From Bacteroides sp. M10 (GTDB lineage Bacteria > Bacteroidota > Bacteroidia > Bacteroidales > Bacteroidaceae), in assembly GCF_014334015.1 (NCBI RefSeq), contig NZ_CP060488.1:620001-684000 (forward strand): a stretch of DNA of 64,000 bases, given 5' to 3'. The notes below the pieces were generated by a model. The model did no database searches, was not told the DNA's origin, and worked only from the letters and a program-made list of their open reading frames with translations. A program made the position numbers and the translations under genes. This document shows, piece by piece, positions 25,918-35,167 of the stretch. The number at the start of each line of letters is the position of its first letter. Position 1 is the first letter of the stretch.

Positions 25918-28461
25918 TTAATTAAGGACAACTCCTCCTGATAAACTCTGCAAAGTTACAGAATAGTTTTCCCCCTGTAGCATTTGATATTGCTTTGCAA
26001 AAAGTTTATATCTGGTCTTTGCCTCCTTATATAGCCCCTGCTTACAATAAGCACCGATGATTATACGCAATGATTTTTCATTCAACGGGTCTAAATTAAA
26101 ACTAGCATTAGCCATCGCAATAGCTTTGGTATATTTCTCTTCTTCATACCACACTTCTGCCTGTCTGCTTAATGTAGGTTCTAATTGCGCCTCCACCAGT
26201 GCCTTGAAATGGTCGAATAAAGGAATATCCAATGATTTCAGGAAAGCTCCCTGCGATACAATCTCACAGAGTCGTTCATATTGTTCTTCTACAGGATTAC
26301 CCGTCAATATCTCCATACATTGCAGATAATCACAATAACAAGGTTCCTGCAATATCAAACGAAAAACATTCTTCTCATAAACAAGAGAAATGCCATCCAA
26401 TTCAGCCAGTGTTTTCCGCAGATGGTTCAGGGTAACTCCCCGGATATTCTTTACCTTATTCTCTGTCTTGTCGGGCCATAATTGTTCACTCAATTCTTGC
26501 GAGGTGATTCCTTCGGAAAGACTATATTCGAAAATCAAGATGAAAGCTTGTTTTAGTTTAGGACTGAACAAGTAATTAATTTCCCGATTATGCCGATCCC
26601 TGACTGAAAAGTTTCCAAATAAATAAATCGAATTAGGACGATTATGCAGGTTATCCACAATTTCCCCTTCTCCCTCCGGCAACTCCGGTTCCTCATTATC
26701 AATTTGATTTTCGGAACGATTCTTTCTTTTTATAAAAATATAAATAGAAACAACAGCCAACAAAGCCGCAATGACAATAACGCCAACAAGCATGATCCAG
26801 AAAAATAGACTCGAAGTGTCGTCTACTTCCATCTGCTCTTTTGTGATGGGTGGAAAAGAGAGACTATAAATATTGGAAACTGATGCCTGATCTTGATTAT
26901 CAAATTCTAAAGTCACTGCATAAAGTTCGTTTCTATTTGCATTGTAATAAAGATTAGCATTGGTTGCTATCTTATCAGAACGCATAGGAATAGAATCACC
27001 GTATACTTGGTAAGACCCATCGGATATGGAGAACCGATACAGGCACAAATACGACTGGGAATAATGTTCCGGATAGAACAAAGTATAGAAAGTAGAATCC
27101 CCTGGTAAAATCATATTTCTTACCGGCACCATGTTTGCTTGATTCCATTTAATTTCCCACATCTTTTTCAGATGATTCGTATTCAAGTCCAGTTTGTAGA
27201 GGTCATAGTAGTATCTTCGCTCAATAGCCTGATCCCCGGACTCATTCCCCATTCCTCCAAAGATATACAGAGAATTGGAAGACGGTTCGTATCCCATAGA
27301 AGTAAAATAACGCGGATCAATATGATCGCCCGTATATTTGATTTCACTCCATTTCCCTGTCACCACATCCATCGCATAGAACCGATTAGAAAAGCGATGG
27401 TTACCAAAACCGCCAAAAATAATGTACCGATGATTGGTCTCATCATAAAAGGCACTATGATGATGCAGTTGTGTAGGCAGAACATCATAGCTCAATGGAG
27501 TCCACTGGTTATTATGCCAATCATACCATGCACTTGCATACCCGCTAAAAGGCGGATCATAAACTTCATAAGCATACAACCGTTCTTGCCCGGTATCGAC
27601 AAAACTCGTGCCCAAACGGAATTTCATCGGACAAGGAGCAGCATATTCTTTCGTGTTGGAAGTGCCGTTCGTTGTATTATAAGTTGTTATCTGCTTGTCA
27701 TTAAAATAATAAATTTCCTGGTTGTGAACATTAAACATAGCCCCCGCCACTTCATTCGATTCAAAGGCTACTTTATGTCGCCAGAAATAAGCATCGTTTA
27801 TCATCCATACCGGACATACCACTTCACCGATACGGCTTCCCTCCGAATCGTGCACTTCATTTCCTTTGTTTTCATTCAAGGGAAATAAGAAAGTAGTTTT
27901 ATCATCTTTGACGGACAAATTACGAATCCCGAAAGAAGGAATATCAATAATATATTCACTACGTCCGAAATACATCACCGGCTTCCAGCTTTGCTCTGCA
28001 AAATTTAAGTCCGGACAAGTTGATCTCTCTTTATTAACCTTTAATGTGACGTCGTTTTTAACCAGATTAAATAGGATTTGCACCTGTTGCCATCGTCGGC
28101 GATTGAACTCTTCCTTATTCAAATGCAACGTAACCAGATTCTGTTTTCCTTCTTCATTCAGCTTGAAAATTACATCCTGTTCCTCACTATTAAAGGACAA
28201 TGTATAAATAAGATTCTGCTTTTCATTCTTGATACGGAGCACATTTCCTCTCATCGACGTTTCTGGTGCCGCATAGTCGAAGGCAATATCAAGCCGGTCT
28301 TTAAACGTGTGACTTTTATAGGCAAAGACATTGTATGAGGTTCTGTTTTCAATCGAATTTTCGTCTCTCTGAAATTTTAAGCCTTGAGCACATAAATGAT
28401 TCGACAAAAAAAGAACACCAATACAAACAATAACAGTAAGGTATATTTGTCTATTCCACAT
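25918..28461 (-). CDS. Membrane-spanning one-component regulator: LamG/Kelch ectodomain plus SARP-like output
   Basis: An 847-aa protein. A signal peptide (residues ~1-26) leads to a concanavalin/LamG-like domain (~30-200) and Kelch-type propeller blades (YIIFGGFGNHRFSNRFYAMD near 345 and LYIFGGMGNESGDQ near 395). A single TM helix follows (~553-577, FFWIMLVGVIVIAALLAVV), then a basic stop (KRKNR). The cytoplasmic end is an OmpR/SARP-like winged helix (~607-705, ending near VYEKNVFRLIL, with LWPDKTENKVKNIRGVTLNHLRK) and a TPR/BTAD-like helical tail. There are no kinase or receiver parts, so sensing and DNA binding are in one chain. It is divergent from a seven-gene PUL whose promoter carries tandem TTAACC repeats. 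It very likely controls that PUL (inference). Confidence 0.88.
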   Translation of the reverse strand: MWNRQIYLTVIVCIGVLFLSNHLCAQGLKFQRDENSIENRTSYNVFAYKSHTFKDRLDIAFDYAAPETSMRGNVLRIKNEKQNLIYTLSFNSEEQDVIFKLNEEGKQNLVTLHLNKEEFNRRRWQQVQILFNLVKNDVTLKVNKERSTCPDLNFAEQSWKPVMYFGRSEYIIDIPSFGIRNLSVKDDKTTFLFPLNENKGNEVHDSEGSRIGEVVCPVWMINDAYFWRHKVAFESNEVAGAMFNVHNQEIYYFNDKQITTYNTTNGTSNTKEYAAPCPMKFRLGTSFVDTGQERLYAYEVYDPPFSGYASAWYDWHNNQWTPLSYDVLPTQLHHHSAFYDETNHRYIIFGGFGNHRFSNRFYAMDVVTGKWSEIKYTGDHIDPRYFTSMGYEPSSNSLYIFGGMGNESGDQAIERRYYYDLYKLDLNTNHLKKMWEIKWNQANMVPVRNMILPGDSTFYTLFYPEHYSQSYLCLYRFSISDGSYQVYGDSIPMRSDKIATNANLYYNANRNELYAVTLEFDNQDQASVSNIYSLSFPPITKEQMEVDDTSSLFFWIMLVGVIVIAALLAVVSIYIFIKRKNRSENQIDNEEPELPEGEGEIVDNLHNRPNSIYLFGNFSVRDRHNREINYLFSPKLKQAFILIFEYSLSEGITSQELSEQLWPDKTENKVKNIRGVTLNHLRKTLAELDGISLVYEKNVFRLILQEPCYCDYLQCMEILTGNPVEEQYERLCEIVSQGAFLKSLDIPLFDHFKALVEAQLEPTLSRQAEVWYEEEKYTKAIAMANASFNLDPLNEKSLRIIIGAYCKQGLYKEAKTRYKLFAKQYQMLQGENYSVTLQSLSGGVVLN

Positions 28462-28494
28462 AGATGATGACTGATCTTATAGATTCATGCGGAA

Positions 28495-28502
28495 CAAAGA
28501 TA
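28495..28502 (-). promoter_or_regulatory. Promoter -7 box for the membrane regulator
   Basis: On the minus strand this reads TATCTTTG (TAnnTTTG), 34 bp before the regulator start. This box lies inside the stretch that is deleted from the duplicate at 44608-44613. Confidence 0.65.
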
Positions 28503-28582
28503 TATTTTTAGAGTTGAATAACATAATAAAAAGAATACTTTTGCGATAGTTTCTTTAGCGGGGTTAACAAAAAAAGCCCCCA

Positions 28583-28629
28583 TTAACCGCCGCATTAATC
28601 CGATTTTAACCACGACTTTAACCCCGAAG
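28583..28629 (+). promoter_or_regulatory. Tandem operator, four TTAACC repeats
   Basis: TTAACC-like cores start at 28583, 28595, 28606 and 28618 (spacing 12, 11, 12). The last repeat ends 3 bp before the -7 box and so covers the -33 region. Streptomyces SARPs bind short direct repeats about one helical turn apart overlapping the -35 region, so this is the expected site for the SARP-like regulator encoded next door. An inverted half site (GGGGTTAA, 28560-28567) lies upstream. Confidence 0.65.
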
Positions 28630-28632
28630 CTA

Positions 28633-28640
28633 TACTTTTG
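28633..28640 (+). promoter_or_regulatory. Promoter -7 box of the mannoside/rhamnoside PUL
   Basis: TACTTTTG, an exact TAnnTTTG match directly after the TTAACC repeats. The predicted leader to the susC start at 28749 is about 100 nt and begins with small CAAC...GTTG dyads (28649-28658, 28666-28673). Confidence 0.7.
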
Positions 28641-28748
28641 TCATGTCTCAACCGGTTGGGACAGTCAACGTTGGCAACACATGAAAACACTGAAAAGTGA
28701 TTCATAACAAAAGAAATGTAGTCAAATAATTAATTGAATTAACCTTGT

Positions 28749-31700
28749 ATGAGAAATGCATTAAAACCCTGTTCGACAAAAAGTTCCTTAATGGTTCTGT
28801 TGTTGATGTTTTTAAGCATTCCTTCATCCGCATCAGAAAAGACGGAAAAGAAGGAAGGCAAATCAGACAGCGAGATCGTATGGCAAAATCAGACGAAAAC
28901 GAAAAGAATAACAGGACGTGTCACTAATAAAGAAGGTGAGCCACTGCCTGGCGTTAATGTAATGGAGAAAGGTACTCAAAATGGAACGATCTCTAATTTG
29001 GACGGACTATATACATTGAATGTATCAGATAAAAATCCACAGGTCGCATTTACCTATATTGGATTCAATCCTGTCACAATCAATATCGGTAGTGCTTCCG
29101 TTTACGACATTATCATGGAAGAAACTATTAATGAAATGGATGAACTGGTAGTGGTAGGTTATAGCCAACAACGGAAAATCAGTTCTATCGGTTCGCAATC
29201 CTCATTGAAAGTATCGGATATAAAAATGCCTTCCGCAAGTCTGACTTCCGCTTTGGTGGGTAGATTGTCTGGCGTTATTGCCGTTCAGCGTACGGGAGAA
29301 CCGGGAAAGGATGCATCGGATATATGGATTCGAGGATATTCCACGCCCAACAATTCGAACCCGCTGATGATTGTGGACGGAGTGGAACGTCCGTTCAATG
29401 ATATCGATCCGGGAGATATAGAATCTATTACCGTACTTAAAGATGCGTCCGCTACTGCTGTGTATGGTGTGCGTGGTGCAAATGGAGTGGTTATCGTAAA
29501 AACGAAACCGGGTATCATAGGCAAGCCGGTAGTCAATGTAGACTATTACGAAAGTTTTACCCAATTCACCAAACAGCCTAAATTCGCTGATGGTATCACT
29601 TATATGAATACAGCCAACGAGGCATTAACCACCGACGGGTTATCGCCAATGTATCTGCCCTCTTACATTAAAAATACAGAATCGGGCATGGACCCGCTTC
29701 TATATCCGAACGTAGACTGGCAAAAAGTAGTATTCAAAGATTGGGGACATCAGCGACGCGTCAATGCAAATATACGGGGAGGTAGCCAAATGGCACAATT
29801 CTATGCTTCTATCAGCTATTTCAACGAAAAAGGAATGGTACGGGAAAATGATTATGAGAATTATAATACGGGCATCAATTATGACCGGTACAACTTCCTC
29901 ACCAATCTGTCTATGAAAGTCACCAGTTCAACTACCGTAGAAATCGGAGCACAGGGACATTTGGGGAATGGTAATTATCCGGGAGTTAATACCGAATCGA
30001 TTTTCTCCTCAACCATCGAAGTTAACCCGGTTTTGTACCCGGTGATGTTTCGTGCTAATGGAGTAGAATATGTTCCGGGACTCCACACGCAAGGTGGTAA
30101 CCGCAATCCGTATGCAGAAGCTACTAAAACAGGATACCGCAAAACGATGGATAATAAAATCATGGCGAATGTACGGTTGACCCAGGATTTAAGTATGCTG
30201 ACCGAAGGGTTAAAATTAAGTGTCATGTATGCATACGACGTTTCCAATCGTCGTGAATCCTCTTATACGAAAAGAGAAAATACATATTACTTCGCCGACC
30301 GCACAGGTGAACCGTATGATGCAGCCGGAAATCCCATCTTAAAAACTACTTGGGATCAGGGTAGTAATGCCCTAGCTTTCAGTGGTACTTTCGGTGGTTA
30401 TCGCAAAGATAATCTCGAAGCTTCCCTGAATTACGACCGCGTATTCGGTAAGCATCGTGTAGGAGCAATGTTCGTATATACCCAACAAAGCAAAACCATC
30501 AATGATGCCGGTGATTTTATTGGTTCATTACCTTATCGCCTGCAAGGTATTGCCGGCCGGGCTACTTATTCATGGCACGACCGTTATTTTGCCGAATTCA
30601 ATATCGGATACAATGGTGGGGAGAACTTCCCTAAAAGCAAACGCTTCGGTACTTTCCCTGCATTCGGTGTCGGCTGGGTACTCTCCAACGAGAAATTCTG
30701 GGAACCGATTCAAAATGTATTTTCATTCATGAAGGTACGCTATACAAACGGCCGTGTCGGTAGCAGCGACGTGGATGGTGCAGCCAGACGTTTTATGTAT
30801 ATTGACCAATATGACTGGGCGGCTGACTATGGGGATACTTTCGGTAGCAACGTCGGAGTTGACGGAGTCCGCATTAAAAACCCGGCTACTCCCTTAACTT
30901 GGGAAATTGCTCACAAGCAGGATTTAGGTATCGACTTGAAATTCTTCCGTGACGAGCTATCTGTTACTGTTGACTTCTACAAGGAAAATAGAAAGCAAAT
31001 TCTATTAAACCGCACCAACTCCCTACCCGGATTCGCCGGATTCCAGGAAACGCCTTATGGCAACGTAGGTAAAACCAGAACAAAAGGATACGACCTGTCA
31101 CTGGAATATTTCAAGCAATTCAATAAAGACCTGGCACTGACCGTAAGAGGTAATTTCACCTATACGGATGTGGTCTGGGTGGATGATGACACTCCTGACA
31201 AAAAGTTTCCCTGGAGAAACAGAGAGGGACATAGCCTGAAAGCTCTGGAAGGCTTTACCGCCGACGGACTATATACGCAACAGGATATCGACGCCATAAA
31301 GAACTGGCTGGCATTGCCGGAAGCGCAAAGACAAAATACGGCACAACCTTTCCCTACTCCGTATAAGGTAGGCTTGAACCAAGTGCGTGCCGGTGATATC
31401 AAGTACAAAGACCTGAATGGAGACGGCACTATCAATGATGATGATATTTCCTGGATAGGAAACGGAGATATTCCCAAGATTAACTATGGATTCGGATTCA
31501 ACCTTGATTACAAAGCTTTCTCTATTGGAGCATTATTCCAGGGAACTGCCAAAGCCGACCGTTTGATTTCCGGATTTGTGCATGCCTTCAATAATTCTTC
31601 CGCTGGAAATGTTTTCAGTAATATCGACGACCGCTGGACAGAAAATAATCCTAACCAGAATGCATTCTATCCCCGCCTTTCTTATGGTAACGATGCACCG

Positions 31701-31964
31701 GGAAATCAGAATAACTATGTAAACAGCACCTGGTGGTTAAAAGATATGAGTTTCTTCCGTTTGAAAAGCCTGCAACTTTCATATCGTATCCCCGAGACTT
31801 TATGCCACAAATTGAATATCAAAAATGCAAGTGTCTATATGATGGGAACCAACCTGTTTACCATCTCCGGCTGGAAACTGTGGGACCCTGAACTGGGAAC
31901 GAATGACGGTAACAAATATCCGAATACGACGGCATATACGATAGGACTTAATTTCAGTTTTTAA
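28749..31964 (+). CDS. SusC-like TonB-dependent receptor
   Basis: A 1071-aa outer-membrane transporter and first gene of the PUL. After a signal peptide (~1-29) and a charged linker there is a CarboxypepD_reg domain (TGRVTNKEGEPLPGVNV, GTISNLDGLYTLNV), a TonB-box-like stretch (ELVVVGY), the plug domain (GRLSGVIAVQ, IRGYSTPNNSNPLMIVDGVE, VLKDASATAVYGVRGANGVV), and a 22-strand barrel ending in an aromatic residue (LNFSF). It imports the oligosaccharide target together with SusD 12 bp downstream. Expression should depend on the TTAACC operator promoter. Confidence 0.97.
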   Translation: MRNALKPCSTKSSLMVLLLMFLSIPSSASEKTEKKEGKSDSEIVWQNQTKTKRITGRVTNKEGEPLPGVNVMEKGTQNGTISNLDGLYTLNVSDKNPQVAFTYIGFNPVTINIGSASVYDIIMEETINEMDELVVVGYSQQRKISSIGSQSSLKVSDIKMPSASLTSALVGRLSGVIAVQRTGEPGKDASDIWIRGYSTPNNSNPLMIVDGVERPFNDIDPGDIESITVLKDASATAVYGVRGANGVVIVKTKPGIIGKPVVNVDYYESFTQFTKQPKFADGITYMNTANEALTTDGLSPMYLPSYIKNTESGMDPLLYPNVDWQKVVFKDWGHQRRVNANIRGGSQMAQFYASISYFNEKGMVRENDYENYNTGINYDRYNFLTNLSMKVTSSTTVEIGAQGHLGNGNYPGVNTESIFSSTIEVNPVLYPVMFRANGVEYVPGLHTQGGNRNPYAEATKTGYRKTMDNKIMANVRLTQDLSMLTEGLKLSVMYAYDVSNRRESSYTKRENTYYFADRTGEPYDAAGNPILKTTWDQGSNALAFSGTFGGYRKDNLEASLNYDRVFGKHRVGAMFVYTQQSKTINDAGDFIGSLPYRLQGIAGRATYSWHDRYFAEFNIGYNGGENFPKSKRFGTFPAFGVGWVLSNEKFWEPIQNVFSFMKVRYTNGRVGSSDVDGAARRFMYIDQYDWAADYGDTFGSNVGVDGVRIKNPATPLTWEIAHKQDLGIDLKFFRDELSVTVDFYKENRKQILLNRTNSLPGFAGFQETPYGNVGKTRTKGYDLSLEYFKQFNKDLALTVRGNFTYTDVVWVDDDTPDKKFPWRNREGHSLKALEGFTADGLYTQQDIDAIKNWLALPEAQRQNTAQPFPTPYKVGLNQVRAGDIKYKDLNGDGTINDDDISWIGNGDIPKINYGFGFNLDYKAFSIGALFQGTAKADRLISGFVHAFNNSSAGNVFSNIDDRWTENNPNQNAFYPRLSYGNDAPGNQNNYVNSTWWLKDMSFFRLKSLQLSYRIPETLCHKLNIKNASVYMMGTNLFTISGWKLWDPELGTNDGNKYPNTTAYTIGLNFSF

Positions 31965-31976
31965 AAGCAGACAGAT

Positions 31977-33920
31977 ATGAAAAAGATATATATAAATTGG
32001 AGTACATTAATACTGTTATTACTTACAATAACATCTTGTAATGATTATTTCGACCAGGTGCCCGAGAAAGACATGCTCTCTCTGGAGAAGATATTCGAAA
32101 CCCGCGAAGGGGCTTTGAAATACTTAGCCTCTGTGTACACTTATCTACCGGATGAGTTTCGTCAGCGAAACTCTGCCAACGGTGTTAATACTCAAGGTAC
32201 TTCCGGTGCATGGGTAGCAGGATGTGACGAAGCTGAATTTGCATGGGATTTCTGCGAAACACAACAAATAAACAATGCTTCCTATACTCCTGAATCCGGT
32301 TTCGTTTATGATTATTGGTATAAGTACTACAAAGGAATACGTTCAGCCACCTTATTTATAGAGAACCTTTACCGGTGTCCCAATTTGTCACCGGGAGACT
32401 ATGACCAGTGGACGGCCGAAGCCAAAGCGTTAAGAGCGATTTATTATTATTATCTCTTCCGGTTATATGGGCCTGTTCCTATCCTGGAGGAAGTAATCTC
32501 GGAAAATGCTTCTGCAGAAAGCCTGCAAATCTCACGTAACAGTGTGGAAGAAGTAGTCAATTACATTATTATTCAACTGCAGGAAGCCAAAAGAGAAGGA
32601 TTGATAGACAATATCAAACTCTCAAAAACGTTAAGTTCAAAATATAATGGTCTGGGACATATTGACAGAGCCATTGCGCAAACATTCATCCTTCAAACCA
32701 GAATGTTGGCAGCCAGTGATCTCTTCAACGGAAGTAACTCATACTATGCGGGATTAACCAACAAAGATGGAAAAAAACTATTCCCCGCTTACAGTGAAGA
32801 ACAAAAGAAGCAGTTATGGGCAGATGCGGCCAATGATGCGAAAGAATTTATAGACCGTTATGTCGGTAATGGTTATGATCTCTGCCGTATCAAGACAAAC
32901 GGTGTATTAGATCCTTATTTGTCTTATCGCGAAGCTGTAAGAGGTTACATTTCAGAAATGCTGAATGTTTCATCCGGTTCGGCTGCCGAAATGATCTTTT
33001 TCAGAGAAAGAGTGAAAGCGTCAGATATTCATTACGAAAGAACTCCGAAACATTTCGGACTACCCAGTAGTGTCAGTGCCTCCAGTAGTATGGCTGCTAC
33101 CCAGGAAATGGTGGATTCTTACTTCATGGCCAACGGATTGAAACCGATTAACGGATATGAATCGGATAATAAAACTCCTGTTATCAACACGGCTTCAGGC
33201 TACGAAGATAATGGTTTCTCGTCTTCCGATTATCTGGACCCTATAACCAAACGCATATTTGCTCCCAAAGGAGCACTAAAAGCATGGGTAGGACGTGAAC
33301 CGAGATTCTATGCCGATATCACATTTGACGGACAGAAGTGGTTGAATGAAAGTGACGGAGTGGTTTATACAAGTCTGCAATATAGTGGTAATTCCGGTCG
33401 TGGGGTAGGTAACTCTAACGACTACTCGAAGACGGGATATATAGTACGCAAATCAGCTCCGCTGGCTGAATGGGATGTAAGCGATCGCATTTGTATTTTA
33501 ATCCGTTTAGCCCAGATTTATCTGGATTACGCTGAAGCATTGAATGAAAGTGATCCTGGTAATCCGGACATTCTCGTTTATCTGAACCTGATTCGCGAAC
33601 GTGCCGGAATCCCTCAATATGGAAATGGTAATGGAAAAATTCCCGTTCCGGCAGATATGCGTCAAGCCATCAGAGATGAACGCCGTGTAGAACTTTCATT
33701 CGAAACTCAACGCTATTTTGACGTGAGAAGATGGTGTATTGCCGAAGAAACAGAAAGTAAAGCGATTCATGGAATGAATATCAATAAAGACGGTAACGAC
33801 TTCTTTGTACGTACGAAAGTAGAAGACCGCATCTTCGAAAAGAAGCATTATCTTTTCCCGCTTCCGCAGAAAGACTTGAACATAAACAGAAATCTGGTAC
33901 AAAACACCGGATGGGATTAA
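31977..33920 (+). CDS. SusD/RagB-like substrate-binding lipoprotein
   Basis: A 647-aa SusD-family surface lipoprotein. The signal peptide ends in a lipobox (TITSC) followed by NDYFDQVPEKDMLSLE, the usual SusD opening. The TPR-rich core contains AEAKALRAIYYYYLFRLYGPVPIL, and the C-terminal region contains RICILIRLAQIYLDYAEALNES, RDERRVELSFETQRYFDVRRW and FPLPQKDLNINRNLVQN, all SusD hallmarks. It caps the SusC barrel and binds the incoming glycan. At 647 aa it is on the long side. The following lipoprotein gene starts within a few bases of its stop. Confidence 0.97.
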   Translation: MKKIYINWSTLILLLLTITSCNDYFDQVPEKDMLSLEKIFETREGALKYLASVYTYLPDEFRQRNSANGVNTQGTSGAWVAGCDEAEFAWDFCETQQINNASYTPESGFVYDYWYKYYKGIRSATLFIENLYRCPNLSPGDYDQWTAEAKALRAIYYYYLFRLYGPVPILEEVISENASAESLQISRNSVEEVVNYIIIQLQEAKREGLIDNIKLSKTLSSKYNGLGHIDRAIAQTFILQTRMLAASDLFNGSNSYYAGLTNKDGKKLFPAYSEEQKKQLWADAANDAKEFIDRYVGNGYDLCRIKTNGVLDPYLSYREAVRGYISEMLNVSSGSAAEMIFFRERVKASDIHYERTPKHFGLPSSVSASSSMAATQEMVDSYFMANGLKPINGYESDNKTPVINTASGYEDNGFSSSDYLDPITKRIFAPKGALKAWVGREPRFYADITFDGQKWLNESDGVVYTSLQYSGNSGRGVGNSNDYSKTGYIVRKSAPLAEWDVSDRICILIRLAQIYLDYAEALNESDPGNPDILVYLNLIRERAGIPQYGNGNGKIPVPADMRQAIRDERRVELSFETQRYFDVRRWCIAEETESKAIHGMNINKDGNDFFVRTKVEDRIFEKKHYLFPLPQKDLNINRNLVQNTGWD

Positions 33921-33928
33921 TTAATAAA

Positions 33929-35104
33929 ATGAAAAACAGAACGTATATGGAAAAACGATATAATACAAACTGGTACATGACTCTGATGTTCATGTTATCA
34001 ATGGTAGTATCCTTATCTTTCTCGGCATGTTCGGACGATGACAAAAACAGTTCGGAGCAAGATATGATAAATACTTATGTTACTAAGTTTCAAGAGCAGA
34101 TTAGTGAAATGACAGCATTAAGAGACGATTCTCCTTATGGTCTCCAACAGGGAATGTATCCCGAAGAAAGTAAAGATATTCTCAATAGCGCCATTGAGAA
34201 ACTGGAACAAGTCATAGAGAACCTGTCAAACGGAAGTTATGTGGAGCCTGCCAAAAGTAAGTTTGAGCAACTACTGGCAGAAACCAAACGGGCTATCTCC
34301 AATTTCAAAGAAAGCATCCGCACTACCGACTATGTGGATCCTAACGAAGATTACGAACTTTATGTGAATGGTCATCAAGGCGGATATATTGATTTTGGAG
34401 TCAGTCCTAATTTCTCCCGTTTTGGCTCGGAAGGACAACAGACTTTCACCATCGAACTTTGGATGAAAGTAAAATCTCAAGAAGGTTTTGGTTCCGTCAT
34501 TTCTACCTTTGTGGAGAAAGGAGATGACAACGATCCGAACCATTATCGCAAAGGCTGGTGCGTAAATCTGTTCGACCAAAAATCATTACGTATGAGTTAT
34601 GCTTCCGATAACTGGAACTTGATGGAACCAGGATTCGAATTCAACACGCTCAACGAATGGGTACATTTTGCAGCCGTAATGAATGAGAAAGGTTTCAACG
34701 GAGAAACGAACGGCAGCGGTAGCCCGATCATCTGCAAAATCTACCTGAACGGTGAACTCAAGACAACACGGGCAAAATCAGATATGGCAGGAAATTATAC
34801 CTCCAATACTCTCGAAAATACAGCAATGGTAGCATTCGGTCAAATGGATCCGGTCAGTGGTATTAAGGGAGATCGTAAAGTAGAAGGATATATTAAGCAC
34901 TTCCACATTTGGAAATCTGCCAAATCTGAATCGGATATTAAGAAACTGGCTCAATATCAGTTGTTGGTAACCGGAGACGAATCTGATCTGGTGTGCGGAT
35001 GGCCTTTCAACAGACTCCCTGATGATTTCAACAATGTCGAAGATTTGACAGGAAGGTATTTCGCTTCTTTGAAAGGAAATTTTCAATGGGTAAATCTAAA
35101 ATAA
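33929..35104 (+). CDS. Surface lipoprotein with LamG-like domain (putative glycan-binding protein)
   Basis: About 391 aa from the ATG at 33929; 33911 (overlapping susD) and 33947 are alternatives. A signal peptide with lipobox (SFSAC) and acidic SDDDKNS tail suggests surface display. Residues ~40-130 are helical (DUF4972-like, inferred). Residues ~145-390 form a concanavalin/LamG-type jelly roll (TFTIELWMKVKSQEGFGSVIST, NEWVHFAAVMNEKG, KIYLNGELKTT, GYIKHFHIWKSAKSESDIK). The position right after susCD is that of a surface glycan-binding protein (SusE/F analogue). The regulator's ectodomain also begins with a LamG-like fold, so both might read the same ligand (speculative). Confidence 0.8.
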   Translation: MKNRTYMEKRYNTNWYMTLMFMLSMVVSLSFSACSDDDKNSSEQDMINTYVTKFQEQISEMTALRDDSPYGLQQGMYPEESKDILNSAIEKLEQVIENLSNGSYVEPAKSKFEQLLAETKRAISNFKESIRTTDYVDPNEDYELYVNGHQGGYIDFGVSPNFSRFGSEGQQTFTIELWMKVKSQEGFGSVISTFVEKGDDNDPNHYRKGWCVNLFDQKSLRMSYASDNWNLMEPGFEFNTLNEWVHFAAVMNEKGFNGETNGSGSPIICKIYLNGELKTTRAKSDMAGNYTSNTLENTAMVAFGQMDPVSGIKGDRKVEGYIKHFHIWKSAKSESDIKKLAQYQLLVTGDESDLVCGWPFNRLPDDFNNVEDLTGRYFASLKGNFQWVNLK

Positions 35105-35167
35105 ATGGATGACAGTGGTTTGCTCTGGTAGTAAAATACCGGGCAAACCTACCTTAAACAAAAAATT

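Larger units (their letters stand above)
28270..28705. repeat. Regulatory module copy 1 (duplicated at 44416-44797)
   Basis: This segment covers the first 64 codons of the regulator, its promoter, the tandem operator, the PUL promoter and the first ~60 nt of the leader. It recurs at 44416-44797 with roughly nine in ten bases identical by eye, apart from a ~46-bp deletion in copy 2 and a few small gaps near the end. Confidence 0.9.

Noticed and set aside
27139..27888. 249-codon open frame on the plus strand inside the membrane regulator
   Set aside because: Antisense shadow of a well-defined coding region; composition is not protein-like.
28643..28684. 13-codon leader reading frame after the PUL promoter, also open in copy 2 (44743-44784) with mostly silent changes
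   Set aside because: The predicted transcription start falls at or after its ATG and there is no ribosome-binding sequence. Similarity of the copies is explained by the recent duplication.
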